From: Dinochytrium kinnereticum | Taxonomy: Eukaryota; Chytridiomycota; Chytridiomycetes; Chytridiales; Chytridiaceae | Assembly (NCBI GenBank): GCA_027604005.1 | Contig: JADGJT010000277.1 | Location: forward strand, 1 to 32,080 | Direction of reading: 5' to 3' | DNA length: 32,080 bases | In this document: positions 21,879 to 31,600 of the stretch, piece after piece | Layout of the letters: each line of letters begins with the position of its first letter | Numbering within the stretch: the stretch's first letter is position 1 | Notes under the pieces: model-generated | Seen by the model: only the letters and a program-made list of their open reading frames with translations | Databases searched by the model: none | Told to the model about the DNA's origin: nothing | Made by a program: the position numbers and the translations under genes

Positions 21879-22932
21879 TTAAACTGTGTTGAGGAGCTGA
21901 ACAGCTTGCTCCAGAAGGTTGATTGCGTCGGCGACACTCTTACCGGCAGCAAGGTTGTTGCTGCTCTTATTTTCTTGCTTCTTCTTCGCCTGCTCATTGT
22001 TGTTTGCTTGCTGGTTGTTTTTCTTTGCCTGCTCATTGTTCTTTGCTTGCTGGTTGTTTTTCTTCGCCTGCCCGTTGTTCTTTGCTTGCTGGTTGTTTTT
22101 CTTCGCCTGCTCATTGTTCTTTGCTTGCTGGTTGTTTTTCTTCGCCTGCCCATTTTTGTTTGCTTGCTGGTTGTTTTTCTTCGCCTGCCCATTGTTTTTT
22201 GCTTGCTGGTTGTTTTTCTTTGCCTGCTCATTGTTGTTTGCTTGCTGGTTGTTGTTCTTCGCTTGTCCATTGTTCTGGTTGTTTTTAGCAGCCGCACCGT
22301 TGCCCCCAGCAATATTGATAAACGCGCAGGTTCCAAAGCCATTGCCGTTTCTAATGTTCTGCTTGACCTGCATCAAACAGCCGTTGGAACCAGTGCAGGC
22401 AATGTTGGGAACGACAATCTCAAAGTCGGTGGCGGCTCTTGTCTGGAGGATAATAATAGGGTGGGTTAGCGTCTGAGATCAAGCAAATGAGGTGGTTATG
22501 GAAACAGTAAAAACCAACCTTAAGACCAGTGTTGCCAATGTTTCCGTTGTTACCGACCACCTGCTTGGAAACGGTGGCGTCGACAAAGTTCTGTCCAGTA
22601 CCTGTAGGGTCAATCTTGACCTGGACTGAAAACATCGTGAAGTAAGCGTACAAGATCACGCTCATCTATAGAGTAGCCAAGATTTACTTACGAGGTCCAG
22701 CTCCATCTCCATTCAGAACAAACCACGACATCTTCTGGTTGGCGCCCGCTTGCAGCTGAGTAGGGCCTCCCGGAGCACCATTTGCGATATTGACCCTACC
22801 ACCGCAAAGGTTGTTTCCAGAGAGCCGGTGGAATTCCGTGTCGAGGGGTTTGGGTTCGGCCAAACGACCGTGTGCCATGACAGAGGAAGCGATGGCTGAG
22901 AGGACGATGAGTGTTGACGTGAAGGCCTTCAT
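21879..22932 (-). CDS. Secreted His-Gly (Egh16-like) protein with K/N/Q repeats
   Basis: Exons 22932-22692, 22625-22519 and 22442-21879 encode 303 aa. Residues 1-20 form a signal peptide (MKAFTSTLIVLSAIASSVMA); cleavage would leave His21-Gly22 at the mature N-terminus (HGRL). The first domain (to ~150) has the text SWFVLNGDGAGP, VKIDPTGTG, TVSKQVVGNNGNIG, DFEIVVPN, CLMQVKQ and GFGTCAFINI. This resembles fungal GEgh16/Egh16-like secreted proteins and, more distantly, His-Gly proteins of the LPMO/chitin-binding type. I favour the former, at moderate confidence. A domain-sized basic repeat follows: seven copies of a 13-residue K/N/Q/A unit. A short conserved tail (ADAINLLEQAVQLLNTV) ends the protein. 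The intron at 22443-22518 has a GCTAAC branch site. Likely acts outside the cell or in the wall; substrate unknown. Confidence 0.75.
21993..22265 (-). repeat. 39-bp tandem repeat array, about 7 copies, coding
   Basis: Seven consecutive 39-bp units encode variants of a 13-residue unit (consensus QAKKNNQQAKNNE, with K/N and E/G swaps). The unit is in frame with the host gene, and the number of copies may vary between strains. The plus-strand reading is Leu/Cys/Phe-rich and is a shadow. Confidence 0.9.
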
Positions 22933-24474
22933 GATGGCTTGCGGTGGTATCGAACAGCTGAGAGAGAAAAGAAGAGTGAAGTTAAGGGGGAGTGGAGCAA
23001 CGAATGGTTTATTTAAAGGTGAGCTAAAACGCAGGTCCGCATAGCAGATTGGTTCCTGCACAAATGATGGAAAAACAGTGCTGAGATCGCACAGACTGCC
23101 GCATGTGTTCATGAAACACAGAACGGTGTGCCACGCACGTTTCCAAGAGCCATTCCTTGTCCTCATTATGCACTGGGTGTCTCTTGTGTGCTGTTTCTGA
23201 GTGGAAAAGACGAGAAGCCTTGTCACAATACACGAAAAGTGCCATGTTTCAGCATTTAAAAACCTGGTCTTGGTAGGAAACTAATCAATATCAGAATAGG
23301 TAAAGAGTATTGATTCAGAATTCGGACCGGCTTTTTCCTTTCTCTTGTATTTCTTCTTTCTGTCATTTGCCTAGTTTACAGGCTACCTTGGACCCCCCTA
23401 TGCCTCATTAACGCCATCTGGCGTCACATTAGAATTGATAGCTTTTCGTAAATGCATTGAGCATTATGTTTTCATAGCCAAATGTTGTTAGAGGAAGACG
23501 TCTCAACATAGGCCACAACAAGTACATATGCATTGACATTTTGCTGGTGGAGGACATCAATGGAGAGCGCATGGTAGTGCCATGTCAGCATTTGAAAAAG
23601 ATTAGGGGCAACAAAACATGTCAAGCTGAGTTACGGTGACGCCGCAAGCTCCAGCACGATCAGGTCCAAAAAAAGAACAGTGAAACTTGAGCCTTTCTCT
23701 TAAGGAATTCAATACGATTACACGAAAAATATTTTTCCAAGAGTTGTTCAGGGGAATACGCAAGTCCCAATTCATTATTCAATGTACGTATCGTAAGCTA
23801 GGTTAGTACACAATATAAGTAGTATGAAGTTTTCAGGTCAAGTGGGGGGTGGCTAAGATGGTAGGTATCAAAAATGTTCTCATTCAAAAGGGATAACAAT
23901 TCAACCAAATTGTGCTAGCTCCAATTTGCCCACTACTTATCTCACGCTAGATATCACATCACACCGTCCCAAGGTCTGAGTTTACCTTGGGCCTATACAT
24001 GCGAGGTAAGGGAGCACATACTGACCACTTTCTGGGGCTGACGAGCAGGGGGTTCGTGCGAGGGCCTGTCGACCACCCTGTCTAAGCAAATAACATGTGG
24101 ACAGTATATAAACAAATAGACTAAGGTTTTTGGAAAGCGGGGACAACGGACAGGGGGTGGGTCGTGGACCATAGTGAGCCGGACAGAAAGTTGTATTTTT
24201 TGGGGACTTATCCTCGTTCGTTTATTTGTTCGCTAATGTTACGATAATTAAAAAAAATTAAAAAAAAGAAGAACACAACTACAAATAAACGACGAATCTA
24301 AACAGAAACCCATATACATACGATTATACGCCAGCATAAGTTAAAAACCTCAGGAAAACTATATACAAAGTTCTTAGGAAAGATGCTTAAAACGGGAATA
24401 GCCTGGATGAGCTCCTGGGTATGACTGTGGTCGTAGAAGAAGCTAACATATCAATGATTAGTATATTGAGAGAC
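22933..24474. other. Upstream region of 21879-22932 and 3' flank of 24697-26314
   Basis: About 1.5 kb with no supported gene. It should hold the promoter of the minus-strand gene starting at 22932. It is AT-rich toward 24240-24300, with A-rich runs. I see no RNA gene or mobile element. Confidence 0.45.
23009..23017 (-). promoter_or_regulatory. TATA-like element upstream of 21879-22932 gene
   Basis: The minus strand reads TTTAAATAA, about 80 bases before the ATG at 22932. The position is plausible for a TATA element in a strongly expressed secreted-protein gene. The assignment rests on motif and distance only. Confidence 0.35.
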
Positions 24475-24523
24475 ATCAAATCACTAACTAACTACTTATA
24501 TCAAATCACTAACTAACTACTTA
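24475..24523. repeat. Two-copy 25-bp direct repeat
   Basis: The sequence ATCAAATCACTAACTAAC and following bases occur at 24475-24498 and again at 24500-24523, 24 identical bases with a period of 25. It lies downstream of the gene ending at 24697. Function is unknown. Confidence 0.85.
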
Positions 24524-24696
24524 ATTTCTGTAAAATAATAGAGACAAATAAAATACTTCTTGGAACAGTACCATGACTGCAACTTAACACTGTAAAAATC
24601 AACAATCAAAAGACAAAGGAGCTGATGGTAGATGCCAATGTATTTTTTACATGCAGATTGAAGAAAAAAACAAAACAAGAAAGAAATGCCAATAAG

Positions 24697-26314
24697 TTAA
24701 ACAGTGTCCAAAAGGTCGATGGCCTCCTGAATGATCCTGATGGCGTCAGCAAGGTTCGCAGTGTTGACGTTCCCATTTACACCGGCTCCCGGAGCAACAA
24801 CATTGGCCAGAGGAGGAGGAGGCGGCGGGGTGGCAACAAGGTTAGCACCACCGTTCAACCCCGACTCAGCAACCAAGCTCTGCTCAAAAGTGGTCCTAAG
24901 CCCAAGCACCGCGTTGAAGGCATCCGCCGCGCGTCCAAGAGCCGCGAAATCGCTAGCCTGAGGGTTGTTAGGCAGACCACGAAGATTCGCTTGAGCTGCA
25001 CGACATCGAGAAACAATATCCTGCGAAGCCCCGCAGTCAGAGGCAAGACGGTCACAGATGAAGTTGGCGACGATACCAGTGTTGAGAGCGGATGATTGAC
25101 CACCGAAACGATCTCTGCCAGTTGTGATGGCGCGGACTTCGTTGATTCGATTGCCTGTGGGGTCGGCACCCTTTGCGACGGTGATCTGGGCGTCGGCGGC
25201 TTGACAGGAACCAGTAGGGCTGCCGTTGTTGTTCTGGCCTTGGTTGTTGTTGTTGTTATTCTGCCCTTGGTTTTGGTTGTTGTTGTTGTTGTTCTGACCT
25301 TGGTTGTTGTTGGCACCGGCTCCGCCAGCACGGAAGGTAGCCGCAATGCTGCTAGGGTTACCAAGACGGGCATTGAAGGCATCAGCAGCTTCCGCATTCT
25401 CAATGTCCTTGGCCACGTTGGGAACCGCACTCGAGAACCCACGAACCCCCTTTGCAATCAATTCAGCACCAGCAGCCTGACAGAGCGTCTTGCACTCGCC
25501 GGTAGGAACAGGGTTACAGATCTGGTCGACAACAATCGCAGGGTTCAAGGCAACCTGAGAGTTCGGCAGGAAGCCGAATCGATGCTCGTTGCCCTGGACA
25601 ATGTATCCGAATTGCCTAACGTTCGAGCATTGACCGTTGTTGGCGTTGGACTGGTTGTTATTCTGCTTGGGAGCTGGAGAAGGAGCAGCCTTGGGAGCTG
25701 GAGGAGGAGCAGCTTTGGGAGCCGGAGGAGGAGCCTTGGCTGCAGGTGGCGGAGGGGCGGCCTTGGGAGCAGGGGCAGAACCACCGTTGATGTTAACAAA
25801 AGCGCAGGAACCAAAGCCAATCTGCTGCTGTTTGACTTGCATCAAACATCCCTGAGGGGCACAGACGACATTCGGGACGGTGATCTCAAAGTCAACGGCG
25901 GCGTTGGAACGGAGACCACTGTTGCGAATGTTGCCGCCTTCACCGGGAACCTGCTTCGTAATGGTGGCGTCAATGGTGAAGCTGGAACCTGTGCCGGTAG
26001 GATCGATCTTGACCTGGACTTGAGAGGGGGTTAGCTTGGGAGAAGGAGATGAGGAAGGAAAAGGGTTTGAGATACTTACTGGGTCCAGCTCCATCACCGT
26101 TGAGGACGAACCAAGACATCACCTGAGTGGCTCCAGCGGTAAATGTGGCGCTAGGGGTTCGACCGTTGAGGTTGACGTTCCTCCCGCAGATGTTGTTGCC
26201 GTTGAGGGTTTGAAAGTCGGTGTTGAGGGCAGTCGGGGTGACCAGACGACCGTGTGCACTGACCATGGAGGCCATGACCGAGACGAGGACGATGGCAGAC
26301 GAAAAGAGCTTCAT
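24697..26314 (-). CDS. Secreted His-Gly (Egh16-like) protein with two Cys-rich modules
   Basis: Exons 26314-26080 and 26018-24697 encode 518 aa; the 61-base intron has a GCTAAC branch site. Residues 1-20 are a signal peptide (MKLFSSAIVLVSVMASMVSA), leaving His21-Gly22 at the mature N-terminus. Residues 21-155 match the first domain of the neighbouring paralogue (SWFVLNGDGAGP, VKIDPTGTG, DFEITVPN, GCLMQVKQ, FGSCAFVNI) and contain four Cys. An Ala/Pro/Lys linker (~158-196) leads to module 1 (~209-300: CSNVRQF, VVDQICNPV, GECKTLC, ADAFNARLG). An Asn/Gln-rich linker (~315-343) leads to module 2 (~350-452: CQAADAQ, VANFICDRL, DIVSRC, ADAFNAVLG). A Pro linker and the tail LADAIRIIQEAIDLLDTV end the protein. 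Two modules joined to a lead domain by flexible linkers is typical of extracellular wall- or polymer-active proteins; the modules themselves are not recognised. Confidence 0.78.
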
Positions 26315-26472
26315 ATTTTCTATTGAGCTTTGCTTGAGGAGTTGATGCTTGCAGTGGGTGGTATAGAATGAATGACTTATGGACAGATACGTGCAAGGGG
26401 GTTAGGCGGAAGAGGGTATTCACAGAGGACAGGTGGTGGTTGATGCCGTCTGCAGGAGGGCAGGTTGGGGCA

Positions 26473-26479
26473 TTTTATA
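26473..26479 (-). promoter_or_regulatory. TATA box upstream of 24697-26314 gene
   Basis: The minus strand reads TATAAAA, 159 bases before the ATG at 26314. It is a perfect TATA element at a reasonable distance for a gene with a 5' leader of roughly 100 bases. Confidence 0.45.
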
Positions 26480-27476
26480 CGCGGTCTGGCGAGCACCTCA
26501 TGGCCAGCAGTGAGTGGTGCGTCGTCAGAAGTGCTGTGAATGCCGAGCAATTGCTGAGGAAACCCAACCAGAGCAAGCGAATGGCTTATACCGACAAAAC
26601 AAACAACTGCAAGTCCGACGGTGCCACAGACAAGCCCTGCCGCAGCTGTGGAACACCAAGGCGCGGTGTCTGAGTGCGTCTGATTGGTCCAGGGCGAGCA
26701 TGCTGATGTGAATGTGGCACAGACCGCACATCACGTCAGCTTCAAACACCCAACAAACACTTGGCTGGAAGTTTGGGTGGAAATCAACATCCAGCCGCAG
26801 CACTCTGAAACAACTCTGAAACAGCGTCCGCTTCCAAAACAAGATCACACACACGCCCACCTGAGCTGCTGCTCTGCGCCACGCCTTGATCAGTGCTCTG
26901 CGCCACACCCTTACAAAGACCTGTGCTCTCCGCATACACAGCGTGTACAGCCTCGGTGTGTGCCGAGTCGTTTCTCAGCGCATCCTGAATGAAGATATTG
27001 ATATGTGCTGTGCTCGTCGTGAGGTGCCATCCTGCTCTTAAACATCAGAGCTATCCACGTCTGGCGCCATCGTATTATATTCATGGTTGGGCAACGGAAT
27101 TAGTGAAGAAAGCACAGCACCACTGAGTTGTTACCTTGCTGTGAAGTAAGTCAATCTGTTTCCTGGCCACAGCTTTGCAGAGATATTCACCCAAGTTGAG
27201 GCTGCTGAAGCTGCGAGACATGTTGTATTTAAGTGTCAAGATTCAGCCTGCTTTTAACCACAGGGCTCTGCCCCTAATCACGTAAAAGATAACACATGAA
27301 GCATGCGGCGACCCTTTGGATAATTTTATTTACACCCAATCAGTTTCTTTTTTTTCTATTTTTGTTTCAAAGCTGGCCTCTGCCGCAAAGCATCCTGGCG
27401 TGAGGTGTTTATGATTGGTCCAACTCTTTTCACCCTCCAACCAAAAACACCTCAGTTTTTAGTTTATTTTTTTTAG

Positions 27477-27483
27477 TATAAAT
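27477..27483 (+). promoter_or_regulatory. TATA-like element upstream of J-domain gene
   Basis: TATAAAT lies about 92 bases before the chosen ATG at 27575. Pyrimidine-rich sequence follows, as is common around fungal transcription starts. Confidence 0.4.
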
Positions 27484-27574
27484 ATGCGAGTAAACTTGTT
27501 CTTCTTCCTTCGTTTCCTTCTCGACCTCCTTTCGAACTTCCATCCTCCATCTTCACCTACACCTTCAGCCATCA

Positions 27575-28320
27575 ATGTGCATTCCAACACTCTGCAGCAA
27601 GCTGATGATGCCTCGCCAGGTTGGCGGAGCAAGAGCATACCACCGACCCCATCCCCAATGGGCCCACAATGCCTCCCCGTAAGCAAACTATAAACACATC
27701 ATTCATTAACTACTTCAAAATAGCTACCACATCCTGAATGTGAGACCCACCTCATCCTTAAAGGAGATCAAGGAGCAATATTACAAGGTAAATATTCAGG
27801 TCTTCAAAGCTTGAAGGCCCAAGTCTCACATATCACACCCACAATCCAAAAAAGCTCTCCATGTCTTATCACCCAGACCGAACCATGTCGCTGAGCCCTC
27901 GAGCCAGAAAAGTCTCCAACGAGCTTTACACCAAGATACAATCGGCATACGATATCCTTGGAGACGCCAAATCGCGATCTCAGTACGACCAGTTGACGGT
28001 GTATGCTGAACGTAAAGCTTCATGCAGAGGCCGGTCTTCTGACTGGGTTTCTCATTATCACCAAGGAGCTGGTAAGCCCTTTCCTTGACGGATGTTTTGG
28101 TTCTAAATTTCTTATCGTAGAGCCCCTCAGGCCGAGTGAGTTTAAAATCCTTCGTCCATGGTTGTATGGACTTGGAATGACTCTGGTTGTGATCTCCATC
28201 ATGATCTCATACCTGCGAAGGCGACGGGAGGAAGAGCAAACGCAAGCGTGGGTGAATTGGGTGGAAGCTCGAAAAAAGGAAGGTATCGTTCTGGAGTGGC
28301 CCAAACACATGATCCCATAA
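27575..28320 (+). CDS. J-domain (DnaJ-type) protein with C-terminal membrane anchor
   Basis: Exons 27575-27678, 27724-27787, 27855-28071 and 28121-28320 encode 194 aa. The J domain spans ~35-105: YHILNVRPTSSLKEIKEQYY, the HPD loop (SYHPDRT), and YTKIQSAYDILGDAKSRSQYD. It would stimulate an Hsp70 ATPase. The first ~34 residues are basic with no acidic residue (MCIPTLCSKLMMPRQVGG..), so a mitochondrial presequence is possible. A membrane helix near 143-162 (LYGLGMTLVVISIMISYL) is followed by RRRR and a charged tail. The overall plan resembles small J proteins of the DNAJC4 type; orthology is not proven. An ATG at 27484 opens another frame that does not splice into the J domain, so 27575 was chosen. 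Introns are 45, 67 and 49 bases. Confidence 0.8.
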
Positions 28321-28653
28321 GTTGCCTAATTGGAGGTAAAGTACCATGAAAAAAAGTGTTTGTGAATTAATAACATTGACACAGATGTTTCATCAGTGTT
28401 GTTGAGGTCTGAGGATTGATGAGGAAATGCCCTTGCCGATGGATGATGGATGATGGATGACGATAGGGAAATAGCAAAGCTATATATCAACACACACAAT
28501 AAAGATACCAGTCTGTGCATGCCATTTATACACTCTCTTAACAACTACGAAGTATCATACACATAAATAGTCTATCCGCAATAGTCTAACAAGCAAAACA
28601 TCCCCAAAACAACACGCGTCCGACATAAAAAAAACCTTACCAACCCAACCCAA
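28321..28653. other. Convergent 3' intergenic region, 333 bp
   Basis: This lies between the stops of the J-domain gene (plus) and the TPR-like gene (minus). It has a short run of GATGGAT-type repeats near 28437-28460. No gene is seen. Confidence 0.5.
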
Positions 28654-31600
28654 TCAAACAAACTCCGCGTTGTTCCATGGCGCATGTGGGCAAGGAAACT
28701 TCGCCGTTCTCAACTTCCCAACAACCCCTTGACCAGAAGAAGCCGGAAGACTCTGATCCTTTGGAGGAATGGGAGGCGGTGTATCCTTATCCCGTGAAGC
28801 CCCAGGCACAGGTCCCACATAAACTACCTTTGCCGAGACCCCAACCCCAACCTCATCATGATCAAGGCAGCATTCCTCGCAAACTCCAAGGCGTCTTCCC
28901 CAAATGGCCCCAGCGGTGCGGGAAAGGGTTTCCGTGACCTTTTCGGGGGAATCCGTAGACTTGGCTGACACGCCATCAGGGTCTCGTTTCAAAGCGGCGG
29001 AGAGCTCCTCCACGGCTAGGCAGAGGAGGGATGGGGAGTTGAGGGCTACGCGGAAGAGTTGTGGAGGATCAGACGGGGATGGTCGGGAAAGGTCGATGGA
29101 TAGAATGGCGGTGATGAGATCTCGAGGTTGCTGTGGTTGAGAAGAATGGCCACTTTGGTCCTGAGTTTCAGCGCCAGCGGGATTCTCCCCCGTCACCGCG
29201 GTAGGCACAAGGTCCAAATCAAGACATCGCCGAACCATCCTCCCACGGAATGCTCCATCATCCACGGAAAGTCTCGCAGAGCTGCACCACATCAAAGCCC
29301 TCACAGCTCTTCTATCCTTAAAAGGTCTCAGCAGTAGGTCATCCAGCCCCTGCAGCGTCAGTCTCACGACGTCTGCATTGTCATTGCCCGTCACGAACCG
29401 GATCAAGGCGTTCACGGGCTCAGACGTTGGGGGGGCGGGTAGGCCGGTAGTAGAGGGAGCGGGATACCAGGGAGGCTTGCCGGTTGAAGCAAGGGCTGCG
29501 AGAGCTTGCCAGAGAGATACGCGGATGCCTTGCAGAAGAGGCTGAGGAATAGGAGTAGGTGGTGGTGGCAAGTTTCGGGTCGAGTTGGAGCCGATCGTGG
29601 TTGAGAGTGTAGACGGAGGATCAGCAGGGTCCATAACTCGAGACAAAAAGTGAAGGGCAAGGTGCGGTTGATTCAAGAGGGTGTATGCGATGCCTTAAGC
29701 AGAAGGGTTAATAACGAGCATGCGAAGACACGCAAGTGCAGGAAAACTCACCCAAATTAGCCAAAGCGGCCGCCATCCCCCACCAATCTCTCGCACTCTT
29801 CAGGCTCTCCACATGAATCTGCAGGAGCTTCACCCCCTTTTCAATCCACATTCTTCCCGGACCTCCCTCCCTCCCCGCCTTTCCGATCTTTTCCTTCCCT
29901 GCTTCAACCGCCTCCCCCTTTCCAAATCTCCTGACCCACCTTACCCCATCCACACATCTCCCTACTTCCACGCAAAGCGCCCCCAGCGTAGCCTCCACCC
30001 TCGAAACCCCCAGTTCATCGCCCGCAGACCGATAAAGCCTCCCAGCAGTTTCCAACCTCTCCAAAGCACGATGCAGCCCTGAAGATCCCTTTGGCGCTTG
30101 CGCGGTAACGCACTGAGCCCAAGTCACGGCAGAATTCGCAGCAACCGCGGCTTGCAGGCTTCTAAAAATTTCTGTTCTAGAAGAAGATGACGCTGTCGTG
30201 ATTGTGGGAGAAGCGGGGTGAGCCGCAGAAGAAGCCAAGAGTGAGGCGATGGACGCAGCAGCAGCGTGGGAAGGCCGCTTTGAGTCCTTTCGGCTTTGGA
30301 TGTGCGGTGAGCAGAGTGATAGATGGGTAAGGGATCGAGATTTTGCATGGAGGCATGATCGATGAAGGTAGGAGAGGCGGACGCGTTGGAGATCAAAGGG
30401 CAGAGCTCTCTTCTTCTTTGGTCGAAGTGGTATAGCTCCTGTGGTGGCCTCGGGTGGCGATTCTATCGGTTGCATGATAGGATACTTCTCTAATGTGGCC
30501 TCGGTCAGAGCAAGACACGCAGCATGCCACCTCTCCGCCTCCTTGACCTCTCCAGCGGCAAAGTGAACATTGCCAATATTGGTGGTAAGGTCCAAGAGCC
30601 AAACAACGATCGGCGGGCCAGCAACAGGGTTTGGGCGTGATAGATCGGGGGTTCTAGCGGCGGACTGTCTCATTGCAGCCAGAGCCAAAGAATTGCCAGA
30701 CACCTGCGAGTTTCTCCCTATGTTTAACGACATAGGCCTTCTCCGTCCTCCTGCACGGCTACCTGCATCTTCTCCATCCAAGGTGAGCTCTTGACCAATG
30801 GAGTAAATTCCACTGCTTATAAGAGTATTGTTCCTACGTAGACCTGAAGGGGCACCATCATACCCTTCAAAATCCGTTCGAAGGGTCGAATCTCGACCGA
30901 GGGACCCATAGTTCCGGCCAGAACCGCCCACACCATCATAAAGAGTTCCAGTAGAGGCGGAGACGGGGGTATCACTTCGTCTCGGCATACTGTTCTCCCG
31001 CGAGAGCCCAGAAAATATGCTCCCTGTCTCGTCCGAAGCCTCATAGTCGCGATGTCGACGTCTTCGTGATCCAAGAGGCAGGGCCCGAAGCATCGGAACA
31101 TTCTTCATAATGAGGTCCACCCAAGGATTTTTAGGTTCGGAAGCTACTGTTGGTAAAGTGGATGATTGCGTAGGTGACGTGGGCGATGCAGTTGGGGAGG
31201 AAACTAAGGAAATACCAGGAATCTGAAGACCCCCAAGTTCATTTTCCAGTGCAGCTTCGGCTATCAGTTCCTCAGTAGCAGTCCATGCATCCCAAAGAGC
31301 GTTTATGGCCTCGGTGACCCTACCCCTATACCTTAACGACACAGCTAGGTTGGAAAGTGCCCGAGCCTCCAAAAACAGATCCCCTTCTACGATAGCGCAG
31401 TCTCTTGCCTTAGCCCATCTGGAGGCAGCCTCATCATGGAGCCCACTCGAAAAGGCCACAGATCCTTCATCCAAAAGTGAATCAATAGATCGTTGAATAG
31501 AGGCCGCCCGTGGAGGTATGGTATTCCCAGCGCTCGGGGATCTCTGGATCCTCGCGCCGCCATTCTGGAGCCTCGTCCAGGAATCAGTTTGCCCCACTCC

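Larger units (their letters stand above)
26315..27574. other. Divergent intergenic region, about 1.26 kb
   Basis: This separates the starts of the 24697-26314 gene (minus) and the J-domain gene (plus). It contains a good TATA box for the minus gene and a TATA-like box for the plus gene. It also contains two copies of GCTCTGCGCCAC (26871-26882 and 26895-26906). I see no coding sequence with recognisable features. Confidence 0.5.

Noticed and set aside
21993..22265. Regular repeats that might suggest a CRISPR array
   Set aside because: Units are contiguous with no unique spacers, are in frame with a eukaryotic secreted-protein gene, and encode a simple 13-residue unit.
21906..22476. Long plus-strand frames rich in Leu, Cys and Phe across the repeat array
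   Set aside because: They are antisense shadows of the K/N/Q repeats. They have no exon structure, and the minus-strand gene has signal peptide, introns and a paralogue.
23246..24620. Possible gene or mobile element in the long AT-rich intergenic region
   Set aside because: I found no long frame, terminal inverted repeats, transposase-like text or tRNA-like fold that I could support.
24855..26034. Large overlapping frames on both strands in the 24697-26314 gene
   Set aside because: These are shadows of the GC-rich coding exon. Only the 466-residue minus frame joins the signal-peptide exon and matches the neighbouring paralogue.
21879..26314. Calling the His-Gly proteins lytic polysaccharide monooxygenases
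   Set aside because: The N-terminal His is suggestive, but I see no conserved second His in the domain, so the His-brace cannot be supported from sequence.
27484..27693. Hydrophobic frame starting at 27484 as the first exon of the J-domain gene
   Set aside because: It is in a different frame from the segment that splices into the J domain. It begins one base past the TATA-like box and is probably 5' leader.
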